A DNA stretch of 64,000 nucleotides from Haloferax marinum (GCF_009674625.1 NZ_WKJQ01000001.1:1178001-1242000), one strand, 5' to 3'; shown: positions 8,057-18,348, counted from the first letter of the stretch. The notes: generated by a model not told the origin, from the letters alone. Program-made: numbers and translations.

Positions 8057-9661
8057 CTACTGCCCACCTGCCGCGATGACGAGTGGCCACGGGTTCTCGA
8101 CGTGTTCGACGAGACTTCCGAGGTAGCGTGCCGCGTCGGCACCGTCGACGATGCGGTGGTCGAACGACAAGGAGAACGAGATGACACGGCGGACTGCCAC
8201 GTCTCCGTCGTCGGTCGGGACGACCTGTTTGCGAATCGTGTTGACGCCGAGGATAGCGACCTGTGGTGGGTTGATGACCGGGTCGAACGATTCGACGCCG
8301 AGGACGCCGAGGTTCGAGATGGTGAACGTGCCACCGGTCAGGTCGTCCATGGTGTAGTCACCAGAGAGCGCTCGTTGTGTGACCGCCGAACGAGTCTCGG
8401 CGAGTTCGGTGAGCGAAAGTGAATCGACGTCACGAACGACCGGAGCGATGAGTCCCTCTTCGATATCGACCGCCATACAGATGTTGTGAGACTCGTGGAG
8501 TTTGTGGACGCCGTCTTCGAACGTGGCGTTGAACGCGGGGTACTCGTCCAGCGCTGCTGAGACGGCGAGGATGAGAACGTCGGAAATCGACACGTCGACA
8601 CCGAGTGCGTCGTCGGCCGCGTTCGCGGCCGCGAGGAGTTCTTCTGCGTCGGCGCTGCGGTTGACCGTCACGTGGACGGATTCGCGGTAGCTCTGTCCCA
8701 ACCGGTCGGCGATGGTTCGACGCATACCCGACAGTGGTCGTTCCATCTCGACAGGCTCGGTCTCGGCAGGTGTCGGCTCGCCGCCGGCCTCGGCCGCGGC
8801 GCGCACGTCCGACTCGGTGATGCGCCCGTTCTTGCCCGACCCAGAGACGTTCGAGATGTCCACGCCGAGCTCCCGAGCTAAACGGCGAGCACTGGGTGGG
8901 GCGAACACCCGCTTGTCTGCGGTGCCCACCTCGTCTGCTGTCTCCGCCGCTGCAGGGGCCTCACTCGATGCCGACTCCGCCGCGGCCTCGACATCTGATT
9001 CGGTAATCGCTCCTTGGTACCCGGTTCCCTCGACGGTCGTCAGGTCGACGCCGAGGTCGCCTGCGAGTTGTTTCGCTCGTGGCGAGGCCTGAACGTCGCT
9101 CGACGCCGACTCCGCCGCAGATTCAGCGGACTCAGCCGCCTCCTCGACATCGTCCTCTGTAATCGAGCCTTGGAAGCCGGTCCCCTCGACAGTCGTCAGG
9201 TCGACACCGAGGTCGTCTGCGAGTTGTTTCGCCCGTGGCGAGGCGCGAACGTCGCTGGCGTCTGCTTTCGATTCGGTCGATTTCTGCGCCGTGGCACCCG
9301 ACTGGGAAGAACTAGATGCCTCGGCAGTCGTCGTCTCACTTCCGTCCGCCTCGTCCGCGTCGTCTTCTCCGCCCGTGTCAGCAGCACCACCAGCGTCTGC
9401 TTCCAGCGAAGAGATGTCTTCGTCTGCCCCGGCGACGATTGCGACCACCCCACCGGGTTCTGTCGAGTCGCCTTCTGAGAGGTAAACCCGCCGCAGCACA
9501 CCGTCTTCTTTCGCAGTAATCTCTGCAGTCGTCTTCTCAGACTCGATTTCGGCGATTGGCTCGCCTTCGGTCACATCCCCACCTTCCTCGACAAGCCACG
9601 TGGAGAGCTCGCCAGAACTCATCTCCAACCCGAGCTTGGGCATCTTGACAATATACGCCAT
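8057..9661 (-). CDS. acoC: 2-oxoacid dehydrogenase E2 (dihydrolipoamide acyltransferase) with three E3-binding domains
   Basis: The E2 core of the complex, 534 residues. An N-terminal lipoyl domain (1-80) has lysine 43 in IESEKTTAE as the lipoylation site. Three successive E3/E1-binding domains follow at about 138-175, 190-227 and 251-290. The first two are near-identical copies (ASPRAKQLA, DLGVDLTTVEGTG in both) and the third is divergent. The C-terminal catalytic acyltransferase domain (about 305-534) carries DHRIVDG with histidine 502. Acidic Ala/Ser/Glu linkers join the parts. It is on the opposite strand from E1 with its own promoter. No dihydrolipoamide dehydrogenase gene is in the window. 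Confidence 0.93.
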   Translation of the reverse strand: MAYIVKMPKLGLEMSSGELSTWLVEEGGDVTEGEPIAEIESEKTTAEITAKEDGVLRRVYLSEGDSTEPGGVVAIVAGADEDISSLEADAGGAADTGGEDDADEADGSETTTAEASSSSQSGATAQKSTESKADASDVRASPRAKQLADDLGVDLTTVEGTGFQGSITEDDVEEAAESAESAAESASSDVQASPRAKQLAGDLGVDLTTVEGTGYQGAITESDVEAAAESASSEAPAAAETADEVGTADKRVFAPPSARRLARELGVDISNVSGSGKNGRITESDVRAAAEAGGEPTPAETEPVEMERPLSGMRRTIADRLGQSYRESVHVTVNRSADAEELLAAANAADDALGVDVSISDVLILAVSAALDEYPAFNATFEDGVHKLHESHNICMAVDIEEGLIAPVVRDVDSLSLTELAETRSAVTQRALSGDYTMDDLTGGTFTISNLGVLGVESFDPVINPPQVAILGVNTIRKQVVPTDDGDVAVRRVISFSLSFDHRIVDGADAARYLGSLVEHVENPWPLVIAAGGQ

Positions 9662-9687
9662 GGTAACATCTTACACAATTGACCACG

Positions 9688-9693
9688 ATATAA
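9688..9693 (-). promoter_or_regulatory. TATA box of the E2 gene
   Basis: Read on the minus strand the sequence is TTATAT, 27-32 bases before the E2 start codon at 9661. That spacing fits a leaderless haloarchaeal transcript and shows that E2 is transcribed separately from the E1-AcoX operon. Confidence 0.5.
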
Positions 9694-9791
9694 GTTCGTC
9701 AATAGGCGAGTTTCAAATGATTGCGCGTTGAACCGACGCCTTCGTGTTTTCCGGGGCGTAGAAGTTCAGATTCGGACCAATATCCCGTCAG

Positions 9792-10484
9792 TTACTCTCG
9801 TTCTGCGACGGTTCCTGCCCGAATCCGTGCGAATCCAAGGGCGTGCGTCGTCGCGTGAACGTCCCGGCACCTCGATTCGAGTGTTCGGTGGGCCGAGACG
9901 AGACGCTCGTCGAGCATCTCGGTCGGCGACTCACGCATCGTTCGTGTCCGCGGCGGTGCAGTCACCCGAACGAGGGCACGAAAGACGGGGTTGAGGACAC
10001 GTCGCCACGACTGCGTCGTCCGCGCGAGGTCGACGAGACAGAGTCGCCCGCCCGGACCGACGAGGTCCGCCCACGACGAGACGACAGCGGCGGGGTCGGT
10101 GAACATCCCGGAGACGAACGTCGCGAGGACTGCGTCGGCGTCGGCGACCGGCGGACGAGTCGCGTCGGCGCGGACGAGAGAGACGTTCGGGTAGTCAGCG
10201 ACGCGCGTTCGTGCCACGTCGAGGACACCGGGTGAAAAGTCGATTCCGACGACGGTCCCGTCGGGGCCGACACGCTCTGCGAGGGACGGGAGATTCGCGC
10301 CAGTTCCACACCCCATTTCGACGACAGTGTCGCCTGCTCCGAGTTGGAGGGCGTCTGCCGCTTCGGTACGGACGCTCTCGACACCCGGCGTTCGGCGAGC
10401 GATGGCGTCGTAGAGCGTCGCCCATCGCGTGTAAAACGACTGCGCGACCGCAGACGGTGACGATGGGGCGGGGTGGCGAACCAT
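9792..10484 (-). CDS. Class I SAM-dependent methyltransferase
   Basis: A 230-residue soluble protein of the UbiE/COQ5-like methyltransferase type. The SAM-binding motif I is VVEMGCGTGANLPSL (about residues 54-68), followed by GIDFSPGVLDVAR (motif Post-I) and a later GGRLCLVDLAR. The substrate cannot be told from sequence; menaquinone-type or small-molecule methylation are both possible. Its start codon touches the stop of the ThiR gene upstream (shared base 10484), so the two are probably co-transcribed with dcd. Confidence 0.85.
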   Translation of the reverse strand: MVRHPAPSSPSAVAQSFYTRWATLYDAIARRTPGVESVRTEAADALQLGAGDTVVEMGCGTGANLPSLAERVGPDGTVVGIDFSPGVLDVARTRVADYPNVSLVRADATRPPVADADAVLATFVSGMFTDPAAVVSSWADLVGPGGRLCLVDLARTTQSWRRVLNPVFRALVRVTAPPRTRTMRESPTEMLDERLVSAHRTLESRCRDVHATTHALGFARIRAGTVAERE

Positions 10485-11383
10485 CAGAGGAGGATTCGGA
10501 CGACGTCGGCGACGGTGGGCGCGTCCGGGCCGAGGATGTACGTGATGGGTTCGATGCCGTAGCCACCGGTCTGGTAGACGACGAACGTCTCTGGGAGGTC
10601 ACGGTCTTCGAGCGCCGCGCGAACCGGGTCGGTCGGCGCGTCGGGGTCGAACTCGATGCACTCGTAGCCGGCGGCTTCGAGTTCGTCGACGACGCCCGCG
10701 TCGTAGACGACGTTGAGTGCGGCGTTGACGTCGACGCCGGCGGCGCGAGCGGACAGCAACACGCTGGCGACGTGTTCGCTGACGCCGAACTCCGGTTCAC
10801 CGGGCACTGTCGCCTTCCCTTTTACGTCGAAGATACGACCGGGGATGGCGGCCACGTCGTCGATGTTCGTCGCGTTGGGGAGCGCTTCGACGAGGTTCGA
10901 CCCGACGTTTGGGATGAGGCCGGCGAAGCCGGAAGTGTTGGTGAGTATCCGCAGTCCACGGCGAACCGAAGACCGAACCTGCTCGACCGACCGAAGGTGG
11001 CCTTCGGGGTCGTGGATACTGTGGAACCCGTCGTAGGCGGCGAGTTCCGGCATCGACTCTTCGTGGAGGTCTGCGAGGAGGTCGCCTTCTTCGAGTTGGC
11101 GGATGAGGACCTCGGCCTCGACGAGCGCCTGCACTGGCGTCATGTCGCCAGTGGCGAGTCCCGCACCGACGCGCGCGACCAGGTCGTGGACGCGAGCGTC
11201 TGCTGCGACGCGCTCGTTCACACTGACCTCACCGTGGGCGTACTTCGAGACGGCACTCTGGCTAATGCCGAGCGCCTCGGCGACGTCCGCCTGTGTGAAT
11301 CCGCGTTCTCGGAGGTCTTCTGCAAGCAACGCTCTGAACGTGGGGAGAAACGCGTCGACGACTATCTCCTCGATGAATCTCAT
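10484..11383 (-). CDS. thiR: ThiR-type thiamine-responsive repressor (HTH-ThiN)
   Basis: The 299-residue protein pairs an N-terminal helix-turn-helix ([24 protein letters not shown], about residues 29-52) with a C-terminal ThiN-like domain (about 125-299; [27 protein letters not shown]-like [20 protein letters not shown]). Stand-alone or fused ThiN is thiamine-phosphate synthase. In haloarchaea the HTH-ThiN fusion ThiR has been shown to repress thiamine synthesis and transport genes rather than act as an enzyme. No thiamine genes lie beside it here. It overlaps the dcd stop codon by 4 bases. Confidence 0.88.
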   Translation of the reverse strand: MRFIEEIVVDAFLPTFRALLAEDLRERGFTQADVAEALGISQSAVSKYAHGEVSVNERVAADARVHDLVARVGAGLATGDMTPVQALVEAEVLIRQLEEGDLLADLHEESMPELAAYDGFHSIHDPEGHLRSVEQVRSSVRRGLRILTNTSGFAGLIPNVGSNLVEALPNATNIDDVAAIPGRIFDVKGKATVPGEPEFGVSEHVASVLLSARAAGVDVNAALNVVYDAGVVDELEAAGYECIEFDPDAPTDPVRAALEDRDLPETFVVYQTGGYGIEPITYILGPDAPTVADVVRILL

Positions 11384-11976
11384 GTGTCGTCAGGAGTCTT
11401 CGTGAACTCTGGGTCAGAGCCGATTCGAGAGGCCTGCGGCCCTCGCTGGCCTTGATATTTCGACCCGCGCTCTGCGCCGTAGGGGCGCTCTGCGGGCGAC
11501 TTCATCTCGGTGAAGACGAGTTGTGAGATGCGCATGCCGGGTTGGAGGGCGACGGGTGCAGTGCCGAGGTTCGACAGTTCGAGTGTAATCTGTCCTTCGT
11601 ACCCTGGGTCGACGATACCGGCCGTGGCGTGGATGACGACTGCGAGTCGGCCGAGCGAGGACCGACCTTCGACCGTCGCCAAGAGGTCCGGTGGAATCTC
11701 GACGCGCTCTTTGGTCGTCCCGAGGACGAAGTCGCCCGGGTGGAGGATGAAGTCGTCACCCTCGTCGACGTGCGTCTCGCGGACGTACTTCGTCACTTCG
11801 TCTTCGCGGTTCGGGTGGATACACGAGATGTTCGTTCGCTGGAACTCCAGAAACTCCGTGCCCAGTCGGAGGTCGACGCTCGCAGGTTGCACTTGCATGT
11901 CGATGTCGTCGATTGGGTCGACCACGAGGTCACCTCGTTCGAGGCGCGCGAGGATATCTGCGTCCGAGAGTATCAT
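11380..11976 (-). CDS. dcd: dCTP deaminase
   Basis: Deaminates dCTP to dUTP for thymidylate synthesis. The 198 residues contain [19 protein letters not shown] at the N-terminus, the substrate loop EGRSSLGRL and the catalytic glutamate region GQITLELSN. The C-terminus ([18 protein letters not shown]) is also typical. Archaeal relatives can be bifunctional dCTP deaminase/dUTPase; the sequence alone does not decide. The ATG at 11976 matches the conserved N-terminus, so a longer frame up to 12012 was rejected. It is first in a dcd-thiR-methyltransferase unit joined by short overlaps. Confidence 0.94.
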   Translation of the reverse strand: MILSDADILARLERGDLVVDPIDDIDMQVQPASVDLRLGTEFLEFQRTNISCIHPNREDEVTKYVRETHVDEGDDFILHPGDFVLGTTKERVEIPPDLLATVEGRSSLGRLAVVIHATAGIVDPGYEGQITLELSNLGTAPVALQPGMRISQLVFTEMKSPAERPYGAERGSKYQGQRGPQASRIGSDPEFTKTPDDT

Positions 11977-12029
11977 TGTCGAAATGAGAGCGAGGAGGTA
12001 ACGTAAATCCACCTTCTCAGGCGAGCGAG

Positions 12030-12770
12030 TTACACCAGTTCGAAGACGAGACCGACGAGGCTCAGTCCCACCGTGACGACGGCCGCATCGCTGACATCGA
12101 GGTCACGCCCGCGAGCGAGGCCATAGGTTCGGACGTACGTCGCCCACGCGACGACGACGAGCGTCACCACACCGCTGACGAGACCGAGTCCAGAGAGCGC
12201 GGACTCCATAACGGAGACGGCCGCTCCGGGGTCTGGTGGGAGCGAGATGTGGCCGAGTTTGTAGACGATGAACGCACCAACGACCAGCAGGCGGAGTGTG
12301 CTCGGAACCATCCCCCATCCAGCGACGGTGAGGGTGTCGGTGAAGCGTCCAGACCCGCCGACGAGCGAGGTGCCGAGGTGGAGCAGGACGCCCTCTATCA
12401 GCCACGCCAGCGGGACGAACACCAGCGTTGCCCACGGAACCCACGAGAGTTCCTGCCAGACGAGTTCGCCGAGTCGTTCGTCGACGTGTTCGGGGACCGA
12501 CGGGTCACAGCCACTTGGTGTGGACATATCTTCGAATGGTCCACCGTCTTCGTACTTCTCACAGGCAAATTCGGGGTAGTGTTCGGGATTTTCGACCGAG
12601 ACGGGTTGGTCGAGTTGGTTCGTGAACGACCAAAGGATACCGCCGACCCCGGCAGTGATAACGATGGTTACGAGTGCGACGACTGCGACGACGCGGCCGA
12701 AGTCGAACGGGGTCGTCTTCGATTCGAAGTATGCGCGGGGCTCGAGGAGGGGCGTTCGGGGACCAGCCAT
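12030..12770 (-). CDS. YIP1-family integral membrane protein
   Basis: A 246-residue membrane protein with five hydrophobic segments. One follows a cytoplasmic-looking N-terminus ([17 protein letters not shown]). A long extracytoplasmic loop with two cysteines ([10 protein letters not shown] and PSGCDPS) comes next, then four more segments. The layout and the YFES/PFDFGR N-terminal motif match the haloarchaeal YIP1 domain family; the function is unknown. The ATG at 12770 begins the conserved part. The gene is divergent from pth2, with 98 bases between the start codons. Confidence 0.75.
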   Translation of the reverse strand: MAGPRTPLLEPRAYFESKTTPFDFGRVVAVVALVTIVITAGVGGILWSFTNQLDQPVSVENPEHYPEFACEKYEDGGPFEDMSTPSGCDPSVPEHVDERLGELVWQELSWVPWATLVFVPLAWLIEGVLLHLGTSLVGGSGRFTDTLTVAGWGMVPSTLRLLVVGAFIVYKLGHISLPPDPGAAVSVMESALSGLGLVSGVVTLVVVAWATYVRTYGLARGRDLDVSDAAVVTVGLSLVGLVFELV

Positions 12771-12868
12771 CGGTCGAACGTCGAAGGTGTCAACTATGTA
12801 TCTTTTGGCCGCGCCGCGCGACGCCCGCGATGGGAGGACATTTACCCCGTCGGTGGGGAGAACACGCC

Positions 12869-13207
12869 ATGAAACAGGCCATCGTCGCCCGAGCGGACCT
12901 CGGCATGGGCCGAGGGAAACTCGCCGCGCAGGTCGCCCACGCCTCGCTGTCCGCCTACGAAGATACGGACACACAGACGCGAAAGCGGTGGAAAGGCAGT
13001 GGACAGAAGAAAGTCGTCCTCAAAGTGAACGGCGAGTCGGCGCTGTTCCAACTCGCCGAGAAGGCCGAACGCGCCGGTCTCCCGACCGCCATCATCCGCG
13101 ACGCCGGACACACGCAAGTCGACCCAGGAACGGTGACGGCGCTCGCAATCGGCCCCGGTGACGACGACGAAATCGACCGTGTGACGGGCGACCTCTCGCT
13201 ATACTGA
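12869..13207 (+). CDS. pth2: Peptidyl-tRNA hydrolase (Pth2 type)
   Basis: Frees tRNA from peptidyl-tRNA that has dropped off ribosomes. The 112-residue length and motifs are those of the archaeal/eukaryotic Pth2 family: [20 protein letters not shown] at the N-terminus with the conserved lysine and histidine in [19 protein letters not shown], and [18 protein letters not shown] near the C-terminus. The ATG at 12869 starts exactly at the family N-terminus. The last base of its stop codon is the first base of the truD start codon, indicating coupled translation. Confidence 0.95.
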   Translation: MKQAIVARADLGMGRGKLAAQVAHASLSAYEDTDTQTRKRWKGSGQKKVVLKVNGESALFQLAEKAERAGLPTAIIRDAGHTQVDPGTVTALAIGPGDDDEIDRVTGDLSLY

Positions 13208-14559
13208 TGCGCGAGGCACACCCGCTCGAACGCGCAGTCGGCATCGACTACTACGTGAGCGACGCAGACGGGACCGGCGGCACACTTCGGGTCACGCCCG
13301 AGGACTTCCGTGTTCGAGAACTCGAACTCGACTCGCTCAACATCAAACCAGCAGACGCTCACACCGGCGACTTCCCGAACCTCGTCCTCCGCGTCACCCT
13401 TCGGGGGTGGGATACGAACGACTTCGCAGGACGCCTCTCCGACGAACTCCACGTGAGCAGAGAGCGTGTCTCCTGGGCCGGGACGAAAGACAAACACGCC
13501 GTGACGACACAGTTGTTCACCGTCCACGGCGGCGAGGCCGACGACGTGCCCGACGTTCCGAACGCAGACATCGAAGTCGTCGGCCGACTCGGCCGCACAC
13601 TCGACTTCGGAGACCTCGCAGGCAACGGGTTCCGAATCTACGTCCGCGACCCCGACCAGCAAGAGAACGTGTCGGCCATCACCGACGCACTCCACGAGTT
13701 CGGCGGCCGAGACGACATGGTCGGCGTCCCCAACTTCTTCGGCCACCAGCGCTTCGGAAGCATCCGCCCAATCACGCACACGGTCGGCTTGCACGTCGTC
13801 CGCGGCGAGTGGCGAGAGGCCGTCCTCGCGTACTGTGGCGGCCCCACCGAAGACGAACCTCCAGAGACCCAAGCAGGACGGGAAATCGTCGACGAAGAAG
13901 CCGAATCCGAAGACCCAGACTGGCACCGCGCACTCGACGCGATTCCGGGCTATCTCGGCTACGAACGCGGCATGCTCCACCGACTCGCCGAAGACGGGGC
14001 AGAGACTGACGGGGACTGGCGCAACGCGCTCGAATCGGTTCCGTCGAACCTCCAGCGACTGTTCGTCAACGCCGCCCAGTCGTACGTCTTCAATCGCGTC
14101 CTCTCGGAACGACTCGCCCGTGGCCTCCCGTTCGACGAACCCGTCGAAGGCGACGTGGTCTGTTTCGCCGACCGAGACGCGCCCGACGGACTCGAACTCC
14201 CCGACGTGAGTCGCCTCCAGTCTGCGACGGGTCGTCGTGTGGACGTGATGAGTCGTCACATCGAACGTGGGCGCGCATTCGTCACCGCCCCGTTGGTCGG
14301 AACCGAGACGGAACTCGCTGCGGGAGAACAGGGAGAAATCGAGCGTGCGGTTCTCGACGAACTCGGCCTCGAACCGGGGGATTTCGACCTGCCCGGAAAC
14401 TTCCGTTCGACCGGTACTCGGCGGGCGATTCTCGTGCGAACTGACCTGACTATCGACGAGGACGACGATGGCTTCGCGGTCGACTTCGCGCTCCCGCACG
14501 GGTCGTACGCGACGGCCGTGATGCGCGAGTATCTGAAGGCCGGACCGCTGGACCTCTAA
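13207..14559 (+). CDS. truD: tRNA pseudouridine(13) synthase TruD
   Basis: Isomerises uridine 13 in tRNA. The 450 residues include the catalytic aspartate in [14 protein letters not shown] (about residue 97). They also include [14 protein letters not shown], and the inserted TRUD domain typical of archaeal members with [20 protein letters not shown] near residue 285. The C-terminal RRAILV and MREYLK motifs complete the fold. It is co-transcribed with pth2 (ATG overlapping the preceding TGA), so two tRNA-maintenance enzymes form one operon. Confidence 0.95.
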   Translation: MREAHPLERAVGIDYYVSDADGTGGTLRVTPEDFRVRELELDSLNIKPADAHTGDFPNLVLRVTLRGWDTNDFAGRLSDELHVSRERVSWAGTKDKHAVTTQLFTVHGGEADDVPDVPNADIEVVGRLGRTLDFGDLAGNGFRIYVRDPDQQENVSAITDALHEFGGRDDMVGVPNFFGHQRFGSIRPITHTVGLHVVRGEWREAVLAYCGGPTEDEPPETQAGREIVDEEAESEDPDWHRALDAIPGYLGYERGMLHRLAEDGAETDGDWRNALESVPSNLQRLFVNAAQSYVFNRVLSERLARGLPFDEPVEGDVVCFADRDAPDGLELPDVSRLQSATGRRVDVMSRHIERGRAFVTAPLVGTETELAAGEQGEIERAVLDELGLEPGDFDLPGNFRSTGTRRAILVRTDLTIDEDDDGFAVDFALPHGSYATAVMREYLKAGPLDL

Positions 14560-14574
14560 CCGACTCGTCTCTTC

Positions 14575-15357
14575 TTACGTCGCCGTCGACGACGCTCCCG
14601 TCGTTCGAGCAGTCGCATAGCCAATCGCGGCGAACGGAAGCGACAGCGCCGTCGCGACGAGTGCGAACCCGACGGCGAGTGCGACTGTCCCGACCTGAAA
14701 TCCCGACGCTTCCGCCGCCGGCGGGAAGTACACCCAGACGGGAACGGCGAACGCCACCGTCGAGACGGCCGCGCCGAGACGGTGTCGGCCGTGTGCGCTG
14801 GCGACGCCGAGTGCGTATCCAACCGCGAGGGGGAGCGCGAGCGACGACGTGCGCGCGACAGATGGGCCGACGAACGCGTAGGCGACGGCCGCACCGAGTG
14901 CGATTGGTGCTGTGGCGTACAGCGACCCCGTGACGACGCCTTCGGTGTTCGACCGCCCGGCGAGTATCGCACCGGCGGCGGCGAGGAAGACGACACCGGT
15001 CCCGACGACCACGACGGGCCTGTCACGGGCGAAGACAGCGACGAGTGGGATGCCCGCCGAGGCGACGAGTGCGAACACGAGTTCGGCGGTAGACCGAGTT
15101 TCCACGGGGTCTCTGTGGACGAAGAACGCACGGAACGTGCCGGCGGCCACCCACGCGAAGACGGCAAAGAGGGCAGTCGAGATGGGGGCCGCCCGCCGGA
15201 GATACGATGCGATACCACGGCCAGTCTCGACTATCGACCGACCGAGTTGGGTTGCGAGACGGACGGTCGTCTCCGGGTCGAGCGCGAGGGCGAACAACCC
15301 GACGAGACCGGCGAGGGCGAGCGGAGAGAGAGACGCGAGAAGGGCGCGACGACGCAT
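14575..15357 (-). CDS. Unrecognised integral membrane protein
   Basis: A 260-residue protein that is almost wholly hydrophobic, with about seven predicted membrane segments, rich in Ala, Val and Leu, and an arginine-rich N-terminus (MRRRALLASLSPLALAGL). I see no catalytic or transporter motif. It resembles other haloarchaeal hypothetical membrane proteins of similar length. It is convergent with truD (15 bases apart) and divergent from the DUF2103 gene, so it is probably monocistronic. Confidence 0.7.
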   Translation of the reverse strand: MRRRALLASLSPLALAGLVGLFALALDPETTVRLATQLGRSIVETGRGIASYLRRAAPISTALFAVFAWVAAGTFRAFFVHRDPVETRSTAELVFALVASAGIPLVAVFARDRPVVVVGTGVVFLAAAGAILAGRSNTEGVVTGSLYATAPIALGAAVAYAFVGPSVARTSSLALPLAVGYALGVASAHGRHRLGAAVSTVAFAVPVWVYFPPAAEASGFQVGTVALAVGFALVATALSLPFAAIGYATARTTGASSTAT

Positions 15358-15475
15358 ACGATGGTCTCACGGACGTGGCACGAATAGGTTTCGCCACGGC
15401 AGCGGGGACAGAAGCACGCACGGAGGACACCCAACATAAACGGCCTTTTGTAGGCGCACATCTGAACCGACTGGT

Positions 15476-16201
15476 ATGCAATGCCGGCGGTGTGGGAATC
15501 CGTTAGAGAAACCTGCAGACTACTGTCTCACCTGCAACACCGCCAACTGTGACGCCGTCGTCGTCGCCTTCGAACCGGACCGCGCGACGCTGACGTTCCT
15601 CGACGAAGACGACGTCGTGGGAGAGACGACGATTACGACCATCCCCGAGGCCGACGGCGACAGCAAAATCGTCCAACTGCGAAACTTCGCAGGACTCGTC
15701 GCCGACGAGATTCGCCGAAAGCGCCCGGAGACAGTCTACGCCGCCGGCGAGCGTGACCCACTCCGCGAGACACGGGCACAACTCCACTACGAATTTTATC
15801 GGGTTACCGAGACGGACCCGGTTGGAGCAGTCATCGACCGACGCGGCGAGCGAGCGCTCGAAGTCGTCGATATCCCACCAGTCGAGAAACTCGGCGGAAG
15901 CCACTCGACGCTCATCGGCGGCCGAAAAGGACGGCGAGCGATTGGTGTCGTCGCCGGCCACCCGCACGTCAAGAAAGTCATCCCCGGCCCCATCGACGCC
16001 AGCGGAACTGGGTCGCGGACGGGACTCCGGGCGAAAGTCACCCGCGCCGACGACAACGGAAACGTCAGACTCCTCTTGCGCGACGGGTCGAGCGTGCAGG
16101 AAAATCGTATCGTCACGACGGCGATGAACCGCGAGATGGGCGAGCGCGTCCGCGACGACCTGAACGAAGCACTCCGCGAAGACGAGTTACAAGACGAATA
16201 G
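15476..16201 (+). CDS. DUF2103 zinc-ribbon protein
   Basis: The 241 residues start with a zinc ribbon, CRRCG (residues 3-7) and CLTCN (17-21), followed by a soluble domain with HVKKVIPGPIDASGTGSRTG that marks DUF2103, a conserved archaeal family of unknown function. The zinc site suggests nucleic-acid or metal binding, but nothing more can be said. The gene is single, with its own short upstream region; a TATA-like ACATAAACGG stretch at about 15432-15441 lies about 35-44 bases before the ATG. Confidence 0.78.
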   Translation: MQCRRCGNPLEKPADYCLTCNTANCDAVVVAFEPDRATLTFLDEDDVVGETTITTIPEADGDSKIVQLRNFAGLVADEIRRKRPETVYAAGERDPLRETRAQLHYEFYRVTETDPVGAVIDRRGERALEVVDIPPVEKLGGSHSTLIGGRKGRRAIGVVAGHPHVKKVIPGPIDASGTGSRTGLRAKVTRADDNGNVRLLLRDGSSVQENRIVTTAMNREMGERVRDDLNEALREDELQDE

Positions 16202-16288
16202 TCCAACGGCTGATAGAAGTGGGGTGACACAGACAGAGGGTGAGTTCAGCGAACCACCCGTGTTCGTCTCACGCCGCCGTCGGTGGAA

Positions 16289-17023
16289 TCACTCCTCGCG
16301 AAGGTATGCGGACGCCTCACGACGACCTGCCCCCAACAGGAGGATACCGAGAGCGACGAACCAGACTATCTGGGTCAGGCCGAAGATGCCCCCGCCGACT
16401 TCACCGAGCGCTGGAATCGCCGAGAGGATACCTGCCGTCCCGACGACGAGTCCGAAGTAGTTCACTAATCGGTGGAGCGCTCGCGCTCGCAGTGCGGCGA
16501 CGCTCACGAGCAACGTCCAGAGGCCGCCGACGATTTCGTTGCCGCCGCCCAACCCGTCGATGACCGGACTGACTGCCAGCCAGACCGTCGTCGCCTGCGT
16601 CGGGTCAGCACTGTAGAGGTCGACGACGACGCCTGTCGCGAGGGTGGCAACCATCCCGCTGGCGATGACGAGCCCAGCCCAGATGAGCCCGAACGCAGTC
16701 GTCACCCGCATCAGCATCGGTGCGTCGGTCTTGAGTCGCTCGTGGAGCGCCAGAACGAGTGTCACTAGCACGATACCGAAGACCACGTAAATGAGCAGAT
16801 ACATCGCGGACAGACCCGTCTCGTTCGCGACAAACAGTTCCACCTGTTGGAGTGCCCCGGTGACACTCGCGAAATCGAGGATGACGAGAAAGTACGCGAT
16901 ACCGGCTACGTAGATGGCCGCTTCGGTTAGCGCGGCGAGACCGCCGACCGTCAGATAGTTCCAGCGGCCCACGGTGGACGACTGCCCGATATCCTCTACT
17001 GCTTGATCTGTAGTTGTTGCCAT
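16289..17023 (-). CDS. DUF4386-like integral membrane protein
   Basis: The 244 residues have six or seven hydrophobic segments after a short soluble N-terminus. The pattern LTEAAIYVAGIAYFLVILDF ... GLSAMYLLIYVVFGIVLV ... GLWTLLVSVAALRARALHRLVNYFGLVVG resembles DUF4386 membrane proteins, whose role is unknown. It stands alone. Its upstream 375-base gap to the PfkB gene contains no recognisable gene. Confidence 0.65.
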   Translation of the reverse strand: MATTTDQAVEDIGQSSTVGRWNYLTVGGLAALTEAAIYVAGIAYFLVILDFASVTGALQQVELFVANETGLSAMYLLIYVVFGIVLVTLVLALHERLKTDAPMLMRVTTAFGLIWAGLVIASGMVATLATGVVVDLYSADPTQATTVWLAVSPVIDGLGGGNEIVGGLWTLLVSVAALRARALHRLVNYFGLVVGTAGILSAIPALGEVGGGIFGLTQIVWFVALGILLLGAGRREASAYLREE

Positions 17024-17398
17024 GTATTATCTGCCACGATGACATTACCGCCAACGGAGATAGCCATATCGTTCGCACGGCCCTCTCAACCACCCAGACG
17101 CCCACTGTCCGGAGACCGTGCAGATGTATCTGTCGTACTCGACGGTCGCTGAGAGAACGTTTCACAGACATCACTGACGCCCTCGAGGTTGGGGGGATTC
17201 TCATCTCATCTGAGAATCCAGCGTGGACGACTCGCGTCGAGTGACCGCATTGACGCAGGTACGTTCGGCCGGAACCGTGTGGTGCAGACGCACCCCCTAT
17301 CCACAACGGCCTCGACGAACTGTCCGCGACTGAGGAGTTCACCAGAGCCAAACGATATCCCCTGTACGTTCAAGATGGCCGACCGCTGAGTAGATGTC
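17024..17398. other. Intergenic region without a recognisable gene
   Basis: The 375 bases between the divergent DUF4386-like and PfkB genes contain only short frames without family motifs. They should hold two promoters, but I do not see a clear TATA box close to either start. An imperfect inverted repeat is visible near 17200 (GATTCTCATCT / AGATGAGAAT-like around CTCATCTCATCTGAGAATCC). Confidence 0.4.
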
Positions 17399-18328
17399 AT
17401 GCCTTCGGTCGATGTCGTAACGGTCGGCAGTGCCGTTATCGACCACGTATATAGCCTCTCGAACTTGCCGGAGCCCGATGGCGGTGCGTTCGCCCGTGAA
17501 CACACGACCGACGTTGGTGGTGTCGCTGCAAATGTCGCCTCGGGACTCGCTGCATTCGGGACCGAGACGGGAATCGTCACACGCGTCGGAGCGGATGCCG
17601 CCGCCGAAATAGAAGCCGACCTCCGAGCACGCGACATCGACTGTTCTCGGATTCGCACCGGAACCGAAGAGTCGTCGTACACACTGATTCTTCGTGGACC
17701 GGACGGTGAGCGAATGATCGTCGCTGGGGGCCAAAGCGTGCCGAATCTTCGGCTCGATGGTCGTGATATCGAGTATGCGCGAGACGCCAGTGTCGTCTTC
17801 ACCAGTGCCTACGCTCCCGACGAAGTGGTCTCGAGACTCGTGAGCGCGCGTGAGCGCGGTGAGATTTCGACACTGGTGTTCGACCTCGCAGGGCCGCTTT
17901 CGGAACTCGAAGGCCGGGGAACGACGCCCGAGACGATCGACCGACTGCTCTCTGTCGTCGACCTGTTCGTGGTCGGCGAGGTCGCCGCGCAGTCGTATTT
18001 CGGTGGCGGTGCCGAGGAAGCCAGTGCCACCCTCACACGACAGAACGTCTCTCGGGCGGCAATCACACGAGGAGGGGAGGGTGCCCTCCTTCTCGAAGGC
18101 GACACAGTACACGACGTTCCGGCCTTCGACGTCGAGGTGAACGATACGACCGGGGCTGGCGACAGCTTCACAGCGGGGTTGATTCAGACGTGGCTCCTCG
18201 ACGACTACTCGGCACAGGACGCAGGCCGCTTTGCCGCTGCTACGGCAGCACTCAACTGCACAGCGATGGGCGCACGTGGCCACCTCCCATCCGAACCCGA
18301 GGTACAGGCGTTTGTGGGGAGTCAGTAG
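17399..18328 (+). CDS. PfkB-family carbohydrate/nucleoside kinase
   Basis: An ATP-dependent sugar or nucleoside kinase of the ribokinase family, 309 residues. The N-terminal PfkB signature is DVGGVAANVASGLAAFG (about 39-55). The C-terminal signature with the catalytic aspartate is DTTGAGDSFTAGL (about 248-260). The substrate is uncertain: ribokinase, adenosine kinase and sulfofructose-type kinases all share this fold. The gene faces a BtpA-family gene across 20 bases, which hints at sugar-phosphate or nucleoside metabolism, but they are not one operon. Confidence 0.85.
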   Translation: MPSVDVVTVGSAVIDHVYSLSNLPEPDGGAFAREHTTDVGGVAANVASGLAAFGTETGIVTRVGADAAAEIEADLRARDIDCSRIRTGTEESSYTLILRGPDGERMIVAGGQSVPNLRLDGRDIEYARDASVVFTSAYAPDEVVSRLVSARERGEISTLVFDLAGPLSELEGRGTTPETIDRLLSVVDLFVVGEVAAQSYFGGGAEEASATLTRQNVSRAAITRGGEGALLLEGDTVHDVPAFDVEVNDTTGAGDSFTAGLIQTWLLDDYSAQDAGRFAAATAALNCTAMGARGHLPSEPEVQAFVGSQ

Positions 18329-18348
18329 GAGAAGACGAAAAGAGGAGT

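Noticed and set aside
12955..14499. Long minus-strand frame of 514 codons over truD
   Set aside because: It lies antisense to a well-supported TruD gene and has no protein-like motifs; GC-rich haloarchaeal genes often leave such open antisense frames.
17024..17398. Gene remnant in the 375-base gap before the PfkB gene
   Set aside because: Both strands show only short, unmatched frames.
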